DNA from: Batrachochytrium dendrobatidis JAM81
Lineage: Eukaryota > Chytridiomycota > Chytridiomycetes > Rhizophydiales
Assembly: GCF_000203795.2 (NCBI RefSeq)
Contig: NW_006281105.1
Location: 620,001-684,000, forward strand
DNA length: 64,000 nucleotides
Direction: 5' to 3'
Part shown: one piece after another, positions 21,792 through 34,100 of the stretch
Layout: each line of letters opens with the position of its first letter
Position numbering within the stretch: position 1 is the stretch's first letter
Position numbers and translations under genes: made by a program
Notes under the pieces: generated by a model
Told to the model about the DNA's origin: nothing
Database searches by the model: none
What the model saw: the letters and a program-made list of their open reading frames with translations, nothing else

Positions 21792-23219
21792 TTATTTGGT
21801 TCGAATCATGCGAAGTTTTCCCTTTGAGTACTATAGTTTCAACAGTTGAAAAAACAAGTCAGTTTGTGATTGCGTATTATTACAGTCGTATTCACGTAGA
21901 ATGAAATACTAAATAAGGGTGTCAATATGATAAACTGTCCGTTTCATGACAATTCTCGTCAAAATTGACTGGTTTCTGCTTAGTTTTGCATAGAAACTGG
22001 ACAAATGTTCACACAGTTCCAGTCAATCTCACACTTGTTTAGTCCCAAACTCTGGTTTTTTACAACCAAACATTACAAATGAACAATTGTTGTATTTTTG
22101 AAATGTTCTCTTGACCTAGACGCGGATGTATTCGAGATTCGATACAAAAAACTTGACAACACCAAAACAGTCAAACCCAACATGTGTATTGCAATAGATG
22201 AATCTGGTGACTGTACAATGATGTTGTCAAATATGGATAGTCTTGGGTCAAAATTATAATTTGCGTGTATTATATGAAGATTGTGTCTATTGAAGCAGTC
22301 AATCACCAATAGGAAAGCACAAGTATCCAAGAAGTGTGTATTTTGGAGCAATGACTGCAAGATAAATACAAAAGTGATCCATTTTACATGAATACGGCTG
22401 TAGATTGACATTCTCGACTTACAGTAAAGTTTTCGGCATAAACCTTGACTCGAGAGTGGCTGCTTTTGGGCTCCTCAACCCAGTAGTCGTACCCTTGTCG
22501 CTTGGCAAACCCAATTGCATCCTCCTTTGTATCAAATTTGATCATCAGAGCCTGTACGGGATCGGCACTAATTACAGATTGGGTTCAAAATAAGATTAGT
22601 AATGCTTGACAATCAACTCAATGGATTAAACCCGAGTTTTAATCCACAACCCAATCACAATGCATGTTTTGTAAAAATTATAAACCAGTTGGTGTTATCC
22701 AGACTTTACCTGCTAGACCAACCCATCAAAGGGTTCTCCCATCTAGCTTTGGTATCAAAATCCAGTTTCCAGTAGTGAGTTCCGGCCGTGCCAGATTGTG
22801 TTGCAGACTTAGCAGGCTGATAGATTCTGGCAGTATGACGAGCAATCTCGGGAGGAGCACCTAAATCGGTATGCCAACAACTTTGAGTCAATACAACACA
22901 TCATATGCAGATACATGGACCAACTGAAATGGATTAGGCAGATTTCAAGCAAGATGGCGTCTGAATTGTAATTTGAAGAGTGATTGATGGAAGCATCAAC
23001 CTTTTGACAACAGAGTGCATTCTAAATAGTTTGACAAAATAAAGTAGAATCCATACCACTCAGAATATCGGCTTCAACAAGATTTCGCTCTAAAGTGGGG
23101 GTAACAGCCTTTTCTAAAACAGAATCTTTTGGAGTAAGAGAAGAAGACATGGAACGAGCAAGGGCACGGACAGTAGTGGCAGGACGCATGGCGACAGACA
23201 GGACGGTGCGCATGGACAT
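21792..23219 (-). CDS. NDUFS4: NDUFS4-type subunit of mitochondrial complex I (18 kDa, AQDQ)
   Basis: Four exons (23057-23219, 22710-22860, 22423-22567, 21792-21830) join to 165 residues. NDUFS4 is an accessory subunit of the complex I matrix arm. The N-terminus is an Arg/Ser-rich presequence (MSMRTVLSVAMRPATTVRALARS). The core contains [59 protein letters not shown] and GYDYWVEEPK, ending AENFTYSKGKLRMIRTK, where human NDUFS4 has GANFSWNKRTRVSTK. The last exon is only 39 bp. Intron 3 (21831-22422, GT-AG) contains MITE copy 4, and its first 22 bases are duplicated beside MITE copy 3. It is divergent from DRC2, with 180 bp between starts. Confidence 0.93.
21883..22400. mobile_element. MITE copy 4 (518 bp) inside NDUFS4 intron 3
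   Basis: Termini CAGTCGTATTCACGTAGAAT (left) and ATTTTACATGAATACGGCTG (right), flanked by TA at 21881-21882 and 22401-22402. It is the near-identical, inverted partner of copy 3, about 5 kb away. The 22 bp between its right end and the exon/intron border (22401-22422) is also present beside copy 3, so the shared sequence stops exactly at the splice donor. Confidence 0.85.
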
Positions 23220-23399
23220 GGTTGTGGTTTGTCGCTTTTGGATGAAATGGCAGCGACTCGATAGCAGCTATAGTTGGTGGCTGGTCCTTTTCTAAATAGG
23301 GACTGGACTCCAAATCTAGACACGCTTGGATAGCTCGCATCAAATCAAATCAACCCATTCCAACTCTCATCACTTGCAAGTTGTATTGAATTATCCAAC

Positions 23400-25175
23400 A
23401 TGGCTAAAAAGACTAAAAAGGGAAAAAAGGGTGGTGACAAGAGTACAAAAAATGAATTCAATAACATGAAGGATGACGAGGCACGCAAGCGGCTGTTGGA
23501 TGAAGTACGCCAAAAAACAATGGTGCGTTTTGCCGAGTACATCTACTTGCTTAAATATAGCCCTATATTCAGCTGACATCTAGTTAATACTAATATATTC
23601 TTTGCTTGATTATTCGTTTTTTAATGCCACATGTAGGATCGAATTGCACTAGAAGAGAAGAATTTTAAACTAAACAACTTGAAAATTCAAAATAGATGGC
23701 GTGAAATTATGAAGCTCGGTACGAGTTCAATATGACTATCTACAGCTTATTTCAATTAACCAATATATACTTGCTTATTTTATTTTTAAAATGATTAGCT
23801 AAATCGGACGAGTTGAAAAAGCAAATACAAATTTTGCAGCAAGTTCACGACAGACACCTTGATAGAAAAAATACTACTATAGAAAATCTTGGGCATGATC
23901 TCATTGAAGCGGAAGAACAGTTTTCAACCGCTCTTCAGTCACATCTTATCAATATTGATACACTAATTGATTTACAAAACGCTCGGCTATCTAATTTGAA
24001 GAATCGATTCGAGGGGGATTTAAATATGCTCGACTCCGAATTTAGCACTGAACGGTAAAAAATTGCATCACTGTTAAAGCGCACTGTATGTAAGTTGTAC
24101 CAAAAGACTAATACCATTCTATAGACTCAAACTTCAGAGTCATCAAGCCAAAGAAAAGGCAGACATTTTGGGCATTATGGCTCGTGCTGAACATGAGTTT
24201 CAAGAATCAGAGGCAGATGCACGCCACGAGTACTCTAGCATCAAGGATGATGTCAAAAATAAAAACCTCGAAGAAAAGCATGCTATTCGAATTCAACTTG
24301 AGGGAGCTGTAGAAGATCTCTGGAGACAGTTTCAATTAGCTCTTAATCAATACAACTCATCTACTGAGGAGCGTAAACGTCAATTCGAAGAGCTAAAGCA
24401 AAAAGATCAGAAAAACGCAAAAGAAATCGAACAACAAATGAAACGGCTTGTTAAACTTCAAGAAAGTATCGCTCACCTCAAGACTAAACTCAGTAACAAT
24501 TTCAAGGAGTATGAGGAGCGCAACAAATCTCTACGCGAAGAAAAAGAAACTATCCAGGCACAGTTTCAGTCATTGAAAAAGCGTATGAATGCATTTCGAG
24601 AACAGGAGCGTCAGAGATTAACTGAGTTGACTATAGTCAGTAACAATGTGCTTAAAGTTTTGCACAAAAAGGTACGGACTGCTGAAGAGATCATCAAGCT
24701 TGCTGAAATGAACCGAAAGCTTGAAACCGAATCAGAGCGAGTTATTCCATTTTACAAAGAGTCCAATAGCGACGATGTCGACAAGGTTGGTTTGGCTTTA
24801 AAAGTGTGCAATCAAGATTTATAGTTGTTGATACTAATTTTCATTCGACTATTCTGTTAGATTGCACGTACCCAATTGAATGTTGGGCTGCCAAAAGAAT
24901 TTGATGCAATGAGTCAATTCAACAAACGTCACAACAAGGCGCTATTGGATCAGCTTGCACTCGAGAAGCAACGAATGCAGTCACAGGAGGAAAATGACCA
25001 CCTTCGTAGCATTCTCAAACAATATCTAGATGGAATCAGCCTTAATGAAAACGTACTCAATCAACTTAACCCACTGTTCGTGGTGAATGGATGCACGAGT
25101 GCTCCGATTAGACACGGAGGACAGCTCAATATCACATACGTGGAAGCAGCTCATGCACATGTTGACATGTGTTGA
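23400..25175 (+). CDS. DRC2: Dynein regulatory complex subunit 2 (CCDC65 / DRC2 / FAP250)
   Basis: Five exons (23400-23522, 23637-23718, 23799-24054, 24125-24785, 24861-25175) give 478 residues, as expected for DRC2, a core coiled-coil subunit of the nexin-dynein regulatory complex that links axonemal doublets. The start is Lys/Gly-rich (MAKKTKKGKKGGDK). Most of the rest is heptad-rich coiled coil with family blocks such as NLKIQNRWREIMKLAKSDEL, QVHDRHLDRKNTTIENL, DLIEAEEQFSTALQSH and FWKRYNKV-like FDAMSQFNKRHNKALLDQLAL. The C-terminus TYVEAAHAHVDM resembles the short conserved DRC2 tail. All introns are GT-AG. Presence requires a motile flagellum. Confidence 0.9.
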
Positions 25176-25556
25176 TAAGCACGAATTTTGCAATAAAATG
25201 GATAAAATGACATAATAAAAATATTGCATGTCTTGTTGGCGGACTGGAACTGCAAAGCGAATCAAGATCTTCATTTCAGAACGGTTTACATGGCGGTTCA
25301 ATTCCACGTGATATTGATTGGCTGTGATGGCTTAAAAAAAGATAAGCTTCTTGACTGCATTACACCAAGTCTAGCATCGCATATGCCTTTTGGATACATA
25401 TTCTTCAGAGCAATCTTGTAGGTCTTTGCAATTCAACTTTCATGATAAATGAAAATCTATACAGGCAAACCATTTGATAGTGTAATACCATCGTTTATTA
25501 GTTGATTAATTCTGCATCCATGACAATGCCTCGACTGTTATCATCACCCGTCGAAT

Positions 25557-26576
25557 TTGGTATTTCGAATCAGCAACATATTTGGGCTTATCTTGCCTGG
25601 ATATTCCTCATACAAAGCCATCAAGGCAGAAGATGACGATTTAATTCTTCAATGGACAAAGTACTGGATAGTTATTTGTGCCGTTGTCGTCATTGAGAGC
25701 ATCACAGACACCTTAATCTACTGGTACATTCCTTGTTGTAATCGTGTGTATAATTTCAGTGTATTTTTACATATTGGTCCCTTTCAATTATTGTAGGTTT
25801 CCACTGTACTATGAGGCCAAAACGGTCGCTATATTATGGCTTAGTCTACCGTACACTCAAGTGAGTAATGCGTTGGTCTTTAAATGCATGAAAGGAGTCT
25901 TGACTGCAGATAAACTGAAAATAGAATGTGTGTATGGAATCTATCCCAACTCTAGGGTGCAATATTTGTATATGCCCACTATATCCAACCGTTGCTGGAA
26001 CGCAAAGAAGAAGAGATCGATCTAGGGCTTGCACGGTCACGAAGCATTATGAAGCGTGCTTCTTTGGAGTGGAGTCAAAAGGGAGTATTCATGTTGAAAC
26101 AGGCAGTGCTTGCATCACTAGTTGTAAGTAAATGGATCTATATTCGGAATTCCATTGAATCCAGTGCTTGACGTCAAACTTACTATCATTCGAGTATGTA
26201 GACTCCCATCATTGATCCCGAATTCGTAAAGCCTAAATTGGATAGAAAGCCATCCAAGAGACTAGAGCGTCAGTTAAGTCGCATTTCCGACCAAGTTACA
26301 CCTGAGCAAGGAATGGATACCACAAAATGGATCAGTAGAGAGCGAGATCGACTCCAGAAACTCATCCACGAATTAGACAAGCTTTCACTTGATATGGGAG
26401 CAAACCCACCGCCAGTCATACCACCCAAAGCTATAAAATCAACCCATGCAAGAGCGGCAAGTCTTGATGTAAGGAAACAAAAGCTGAGCGATATTAGCAG
26501 GAAACCAAAAAGTGGAGAGAGTGAATTTAAACCACCTGGAATGCAACCATCGAATCAATCCAGGAGTGCTATTTGA
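25557..26576 (+). CDS. TB2/DP1/HVA22 (REEP, Yop1-like) ER membrane-shaping protein; 5' end unresolved
   Basis: Exons to 25723, 25797-25860, 25956-26123 and 26202-26576 are clear. The TB2/DP1/HVA22 domain reads FGLILPGYSSYKAIKAEDDD, LQWTKYWIVICAVVVIESITDTLIYWFPLYYEAKTVAILWLSLPYTQGAIFVYAHYIQPLLERKEEEID, written here in pieces: two hairpin membrane segments that bend ER tubules. A disordered basic tail of about 125 residues follows (KPSKRLERQLSRISDQ, PPPVIPPKAIKSTHARAASL). The frame opens at 25557 without an ATG; an in-frame stop lies at 25521-25523. One possibility is a tiny first exon at 25442 (MINENLY) joined through a GC donor at 25464 to an acceptor at 25570-25571. A base error is another. 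Confidence 0.8.
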
Positions 26577-26713
26577 GCTGGAAATCATCCTGTGGGTGGA
26601 CTTGAAAAAGATTGACCAGAGCGGTCTTGATATATTTATTACTAGTCCATCAGAATCTCACTCATTTCCATAATACAGCAATAGTGCGATATGAATTTAA
26701 CTCGAATGTTTTA
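26577..26713. other. Short 3' flank of REEP gene before MITE copy 5
   Basis: AT-rich 3' flank with no ORF. It runs directly into the TA-flanked left terminus of MITE copy 5. Confidence 0.4.
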
Positions 26714-27115
26714 CAGTCGTATTCACATAAAATGAAACGCTTGCATTGACTGCCTCGAGATTCAACAATGGCTAAATATTCGATGCATTTTTCTACTACA
26801 GATTGGCTGTTTAATCAACATTTAAATTCAATAAACACAATGTCCATCATATGATGCACACAACCAAACTGTAGTTTTAAACCAATGCTGTTCATATTTG
26901 GTATAGCCATACATTGTACAATCACCAAATTCATTTTAATTCAGATATTGCATTCGACTATTCTCAAACTCTTATATTCTGCAGACACGTTCTAGTTTAA
27001 AACAATTGCACATTTCAAGAATGCAACGCTACAAGAATAACAGTTTACAATGTTGTACAGTAAACTGACTGTTATTTCACGAAACTTGATATTCTATTTC
27101 ACACAAATACAACTG
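26714..27115. mobile_element. MITE copy 5 (about 402 bp) upstream of the TMEM223-like gene
   Basis: Left terminus CAGTCGTATTCACATAAAAT after TA 26712-26713; the right terminus is worn (CTATTTCACACAAATACAACTG) and its flanking TA is lost. The interior shares accAAACTrTAGTTTTAAAC and CATACATTGTrCrATCA motifs with the 5' region of each protease repeat unit and, inverted, with copy 6. The right end is 40 bp before the next start codon. Confidence 0.65.
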
Positions 27116-27155
27116 AATAAAGAATTCAAATAGAAACCGATTCAACTGTATAAAA

Positions 27156-27961
27156 TTGCATGCATCAATGTATGCGATGACTGGATGGACAAAATATGCT
27201 CAACAATGTCCATCTGCCATCATTAAAAATACATTGGTTGCTATCAGACGGAATAGCACCAACTCTATTAAACCCACCAAGAGAACACCCACATACAACA
27301 TCAATTCAAGACCATTAAAACGATCCACTCCTGGTACAACTCATGTCAAACCCATCTGGTCTCCACCCTCGTTCGAGTCAGATATTCTCATTTATCGCAG
27401 CAACAATAACAAACTGCTTCGATTTGCATATCTTGCAGCAGGCATCCAAATGTTCATGTGGCTTAATATTGCTGAGCTGGCATGGACATATATGACCGAC
27501 ACAGAGACCGATGAGCAAGGTGTTGAAACGCATGAGAGATCATCCACCTTGAAACGAGTGGCCGCTAGTGGGATCTGTGGTTTGTCATCGCTAGTGTTTC
27601 CTGGTTTGGTGCACTACTTTGCTACTCGCAAAGCCAAAACTGTGACTATCCTTAAAGGTGGCAAGCTGGTTGCCATTCAGAATGCTGCAAGAATTGGCAA
27701 CAAGATCAATGTGTTCAAACGATTGGATCTGTCGTCTTCGGCTAGGATCGTTCCAATATTGAATGGTATGGTTTGTGTTGGGTAGAGTTGTTGACATGTA
27801 AAACTAACATTTATACTTTATTAGCCATGCAGAACACCCATGCAAGCGGACTAGCCAACCAGATTTATCTCAAGCCTCACAGTAAACGATCTGGATATAT
27901 TCTTGAAAAAGATGGCGAGTTTGTCGATCCTTATCTGTACGACTATCTATTTTCAAAATAA
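27156..27961 (+). CDS. TMEM223-like mitochondrial membrane protein
   Basis: Two exons (27156-27765, 27825-27961) give 248 residues. The N-terminus is rich in Arg/Ser/Thr, lacks acidic residues and fits a mitochondrial presequence. The body matches the TMEM223 plan: DILIYRSNNNKLLRFAYLAAGIQMFMWLNIAELAW (membrane span 1), an acidic loop, ASGICGLSSLVFPGLVHYFATR (span 2), then VTILKGGKLVAIQNA and a C-terminal domain ending GYILEKDGEFVDPYLYDYLF. TMEM223 is linked to complex IV biogenesis in animals; a similar role here is inference. The join LNG|AMQNTHA is GT-AG and keeps frame. Start could also be the Met at codon 5 or 8. The promoter is essentially MITE copy 5. Confidence 0.75.
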
Positions 27962-28122
27962 ACTTTGAACTGGTTTTATTCAACATCACACTCAAAATAT
28001 AAAATGAATAGTATGATAGTGGAAGCAGGTTCATCAACTACATCTTTTATTTATATCAAGATAGTCAGTCTTGATAGTATAACTGTTTACCTAAAAGCCT
28101 TCATGATAGTAGTGCCTTTTAA

Positions 28123-31100
28123 TTAGCTTGTAGCACATCTATAATACAATTGAAATATAATGTTAGTTTGAAATCTCACAATTACTGCCAAACAAAGCCA
28201 GAAATCTGACTTACAATAGTGCAATACCACGCAAAATCCAATAGTCGGGAGTCTGTTGTGTTTTGAGCTCAATATCAAAGATGTAATTTTGGTCGGTACG
28301 TCGAGGTCGGCGATACACGGGACATCTATACATACGCGGGTCACCATCATCAGTTGAATTGGTAGCACTTACATGCACTACTGGCATACTTTGGAAGATG
28401 ACCTTGGGCTGTGACTCTGTTAATCTAATATTTTTCCTATCCCAGCCAGCTCCTTCAATAAACAGACCATAAATATAGACACCTTCGGATGGCGGAGCGG
28501 TGATGTCTTCCTTCATATGCTTCATAACTTCTGGTGCAAGCTTGACATTATCAAGTGCCCATCCATTATGAGTACGTGTAATTTCTTGTCGAATGGCAGT
28601 AAGGAAACCTTGAGGGTTAAAAAAACCTGAAAGCCAAAACACAAGTGGCCGACCATCATATAGCCAAGTATGGAATTGTGCAGCACGTCCTAGGAACTCC
28701 GAGTACCATAGTCCCAGTGTACTACTTTGCCATGATATCTTGACCCATGATTCAGGCACACGAGCATCATATAGAGCATCCAATGCATTTTGCAATCCAG
28801 ATGCCATAATAATTGTTCCGTCAATAGCCAAGCGAAGATCTGACAGAGTAGATTTGACTGCAGAAATGACTGCCTGCATGCGATCAATTTCTTGCCCTAA
28901 AAAGATATTGAGTGGCTTGGGACCGCCTTGCTTTTGGATCGTGAGTTTAGTGCGATTCTTATCAAAGGATTCAGGCAGTTTGCTTAAAAGATCGTTGGCC
29001 ATACGCTTTACTATTTCTTCACGAGTTTCTCCAGAGCCGCCGCCACTGTCCTTTGGTTGGATAGACATAATGGTATCAAGCATACGCTGAGATTCCTTGG
29101 TTTGGCAGGAAATATCGGCATTAGGGTGTAATCCAAAGGCGTCGGGTGTGTCAGTTAGCGGAAGAACTTCAATTGATTGCCGGTACTCATCGATTGTTTT
29201 TAAATGTGGAATAGTGTAACCTTTGTAGAAGCAGAAAGTGTCCAAAAACATATGATCGCCAAACCATACTTTGCCGTATGTTTGAAGAAGTCGCCTAAAA
29301 TAAAATCAATATAAATCAACAAGTTCCAACCCATATAGTATCCTGATTTAAATTAGTAAAACTCTTACCTGTCATAGTCATCAGTAACTCTTCCGCCATA
29401 ATGCACTTCACAAAACATAAATCGTGCAGTATTCCAGGAAATGCTAGCTTTGGGAGCAAGCTCATCAACATGATTTTGCACAAATTGAACACTAGCTGCC
29501 AAATCACTTTGATTAAATTCGTATGGAATATTCCAGCCAAGAGGCCCAAACTTGCGACGCTCCTGTACAATGGAATGCAAAAACGCGAGCCCATACAGCA
29601 AAGGCTTGTATTGCGGACGAGCGCTCATATCTAGCATGTCCTGAGTAAACCAAGCATACGTTCGTTTGAGACCAGCTTTTACACCTTGTGGAGGTTCGTT
29701 TGTAAATTTAATGGACGTTTGTAAAAATGTGATGGGGAACTTGATGCTCACATCCGTGGTAATCCAGAGTCTGAATTTCTCATGAATAGCCTCAGTTTCA
29801 ACAATCAGACTGAGAAGTTCGTCCATAAATGGTAATCCCAAATGACAGTTTTGTAATAAAGCCCAACCTCCATTAGTCATAAATGTAGAAAGAAGCTTTC
29901 GCGCATGAACCTCCTGCCCCTGTCCCATAGAAATAGCCTTCATGTCGATCTTGTACTTTTTAGACAGATTTTCAATATCAGATGAAGGGTCAGAGCCTTG
30001 AGATAGCAAACATATCATGGGTGTGCGGTTATTCGACTCGCCCAACAGCGAATCGAGATCCAATATTTGAGATTCGGCAAACCGGACGGTCATAGAAGAA
30101 GCAACATACTGCTTGGACATCATACCCGTGCGATCCAGACACCATGAACGAACCAGTAAAAGTCGACGGAATGCATCCAGCGAATTTTGGTATCCGCCAG
30201 GTAAAAGCTCATTTTCAGGAGCATCTTTTTCGTACCAAGAGCGCCACGCTTTTTCATTTTTACCAACTTGATTGAGAACGTCAGCAAAACCGGGCATCTT
30301 ACTCAATGCAACCAGGTTGAGCCAGGTCATATCAGGAATCCAATTGAAGGGTTTTTTAGTAACTGTATTGATGTCCAACATTGCCCCGCCTTTGATCAAG
30401 CAGCGAAATTCTTCATGTGTGACCTTGTTATGGAAGACATCAATTTTGAGAGCCAATAAAAGCACAAAAATAACCTTGTGAATTTCGTATAAACCACGGG
30501 TTATGTAAGAGAAAGCGCGGAAAGTACAGTACTCGATGATATTTTGAATACGCTTGCTGGGAATGGGCGACGGTGTTCCCTTTTCCATACTCTCATCGAA
30601 AAGCTGTAGGAACTGCTTTAGTGATGTTTGGTACATGACGTTTACCATGCTCATTTCAGCAATTAGGAAATAAATAATTGACCCACGACTTGCTACTGGA
30701 CGATACTCTTCTCGGGCAATACTGATCTTCTTTTGGGTATCAGCAGCAACAACAAGTTTCTCGTTGACTTCTTCAGCTGTGGTTTTCGTCACGGCAAGCA
30801 CTTCAATCAGAGATTCGTCATCCACAAGTGATCCTTTAGTAGATGTCAATCGCTCTAGCAGGTTATCTTCAAGCTGTTTCATTTTACGCTTGTTGAAATT
30901 AACTTCCTCTAACAACTTGGCACGCTCGGTTTCAAGCTCTTGTTTTTCACGCATGATTACGCGACCCAGCAACTGCTCTTCAAGACCCTTACTCGTAACA
31001 GTAAAGTCAATAATTGAGCACTTGGCGTAGATCTCTGGATTGTAATTTGGATTGGGTAGTTTTGTTGTGATGAATACGTAGAATCCATCACACCAATCAA

Positions 31101-34100
31101 TCTCTTTGTCTCCAAAGACAACCTTGAATCCACGGCCGGCTTTAATCAGGTTACGCTCCAAAATATTATCAAGTGTAGGATCCAATGCCTCCTCCACATC
31201 TTCAATAAGAAGCGGACGACCTTGACTTACACAGTCATCAATGTGCTGGCGAAAGTATTTGTGGGTAAGTGTGGTAACCTGAAGCTTATTCTGCTCTTCG
31301 CGATTTTTAATCCACACTTTGGCTTGGTTTTGTGGATCAATCAACAGGGGGAAGCGAGTGCCTTTAGTGACAATAATACCGTTTTGTATTGATAGTTCGT
31401 CAGTAGGAAGACCTTGGATGTTCCATTCTCCTACTGTGGTGTTGTCAACAAGCAAGCCAATAATATCAAGATCTTCTGTATGAGGAATCTTGCGACGACT
31501 AAGCTCTTTTCGCCAGTCCTGTAGCAGCTGTGATCTAAATGTCTGATTAAATGGACCACTATAAGATAAAAAGGCAGTAGCAAGAATAATGTCGCCAACA
31601 AGTCGTCCAATCCGTTCTGCAAACTCTTTGCTTTGAATTGTCCATCGATCCTTTTCGCCCTTCAAACCACTAATTAGCGCGGTCGCTGCATTCATTTTTC
31701 GCTTGCAACTATCGGCATCTGCTTGCAACATTTGCTTGTTGGATATGGCTTCATTGTATTTAGCTTGGAATACGTCGAGCTCAGCTTGCTTTTCGTCAAG
31801 CATTTGCTGTGCTTTGTTCAGATCTTCCATGGCAATAGTCAGCTTGTGCTCTTGAACGATGAGATTAGCCTTGAGTGGGATCACTTTTTTATTGACACCA
31901 TAGTATGTTGCCATGGCTCCGACCCAAGATGCAAGACCGGCTACATCTGCAGAAACCTTTTTAGCGCCTTCCAGATTAAAGTCGGGCATCTCCATCAGAG
32001 GTTCAAGAAACTCGACGGTTTCTTCATTAATTTCATCCTTGGCAAAGTTAAGTAGATTGGTCAAAAAGTCGGATGCAGACATAAGTTTAAGCGATTCAGA
32101 CCACGAAGGTTTCATACAAGGTTTGTCAGGATCCTGCGTGATTGTGTCAATCCTACGTTTCATAAGAAGCAACACGCCGTCCATAATACGCATAATCAGA
32201 TGGGGTGGTTTGGCAAGCTTACGAACAGTAGATATATGAGCAGGTTGAATAGAATTAAGTGCATTTCGTGCCTCTTCAAGAGCAGGTTTAGCGGCTTCGA
32301 GTTGTGACTCGGCATACACTTTGTCGGCTTTGATTGTATTAGCAATACCTTCAGACTTGGTTTTTACTTTGAGCACTGCATCCTTGACTTTTTCGGCAGA
32401 CATTGTACTTGCGGTAACCTCTGCAAGCACTGCATCTGCAGCTTTCGAAGCCACCGCCAGCTCTTTTTCTTTAACCACAAGCTGATCTTGCAAAACAGCA
32501 ACCGATTTAGACGCTTCCACTAGTTTAGACAAACCCATATTCATGCGATCGGATAATCCTCCAACTTCTTCACGCTTATTTCTATAATAGGATTTATACG
32601 ATGCAAGAAAGGAGAGATATGATTTTGGTGTTACGTGTGTGCGACGACGGAATTGCATAAAATAGTTGTTGCAGGCATCGGTCACCAGATCATGAACAAA
32701 CGCCATATGATACACCACTTCCTTTTTAGTTTGGTCGGAGCATGCAATATCCATTTCAGACACAAATTTGTCAGCGACAGCTCGAAGAGCCTCGTTGGGC
32801 CAGCGACTGAACCAATCCATTGTGCAGCCCGAAACGAGGCCGGGAAATTTGAGCGAGCGGTTGCGGAACTTATCACCAACAGGCGAAAAACACAATACAA
32901 CATGAAGATTTGCCTTGACTCTATCAATAAAGAATTGCCATAGATTTTCAATCGTGTCAATGACATTTGGTCGTTGTTTCTTGAGTGAGCCACGTAAATC
33001 AGATGAAATGCTAATCACTTCATCTTTTGCAAACAAATTGGCAATTTCACCCGAAGTTAAAATATTGTTGATAAATCCAAGAAACCCTTCCTCTTTGACC
33101 TCGTTGTCGGTAAATATGAATGTCATTGATTTTCCTTGAGCACCCGCAACCTTGTACATGAGTTTGAGATCTTCCATAAGATTGGATACATTGTAGTTTT
33201 TGGTAATGGCAATTTGAAACACTTGACTCTTGGCAATGAATGCTGCAAGCTTTGTAAGCGATTGCTTACCAGAACCTCCAACACCAACTAAAAGAGCATT
33301 TCCGCGAGGCATCCGAATAATGCGTGAAATACGGGCAATGTGCTTCATGGCATCCTCAAAAAGAACTAGATCCATTTTTGATCCACGAATGCTTTCATTG
33401 TACTGCTTCATATATTCTGTCAAGCGTTCCCTCAAAGCATCAAAAGAAGCAACTTTTTCGTAAATCTTGAGTGCTTCCAAATCAACTTCGGCCTCTGGAT
33501 CTTCATTTTCAGGTGGCTCGCGCATAAAATCGGCAAAGTAACTTTTATTGGCAACAACAGCAGAGTATTCGTCGCCAAGGTCTTTTTGAATTAAACTGAC
33601 TGTTGCTTTTGAAAACCAGTCGGCATCTTCTTGAGTGATAAAACGATCTGGGAGTACACGAGAGCACTCGTGCTCCCAAAGGTTTAAGAGAATCTTTTCA
33701 TTTGGTACAGATTCTGGTGTGGAATTGAGCATGCCTTCAACAATGCGACTCAGATCACGCAAGTTGAAAATGTAGTGAAATTTAGCTGGAGTAGGAAGCA
33801 TTTTAACTTTGGTCATTTGCCATAGGCGACGCATTAATGGAGGCATGCGAGCAATCATAGAAACAACGTCTGGAGCAAAGTTTCGAGCAGCACAAAAATG
33901 TCCCTCGAGCATTGTTCCAAAAATCTTGTCTACAGAGTTGTCGGATGGAATAGTGCAGTTAAAAACAACAAACTGGCGTTTCAGACGAGATGGAATATCG
34001 TTTCTGCCACCACCAGGATGCATCATGGCACCCAAAAAGAATAAATCAACAATTGCTGTCCAATCTCCTGGTCGATCAAGAGAGTAGAATCCCTGATACT

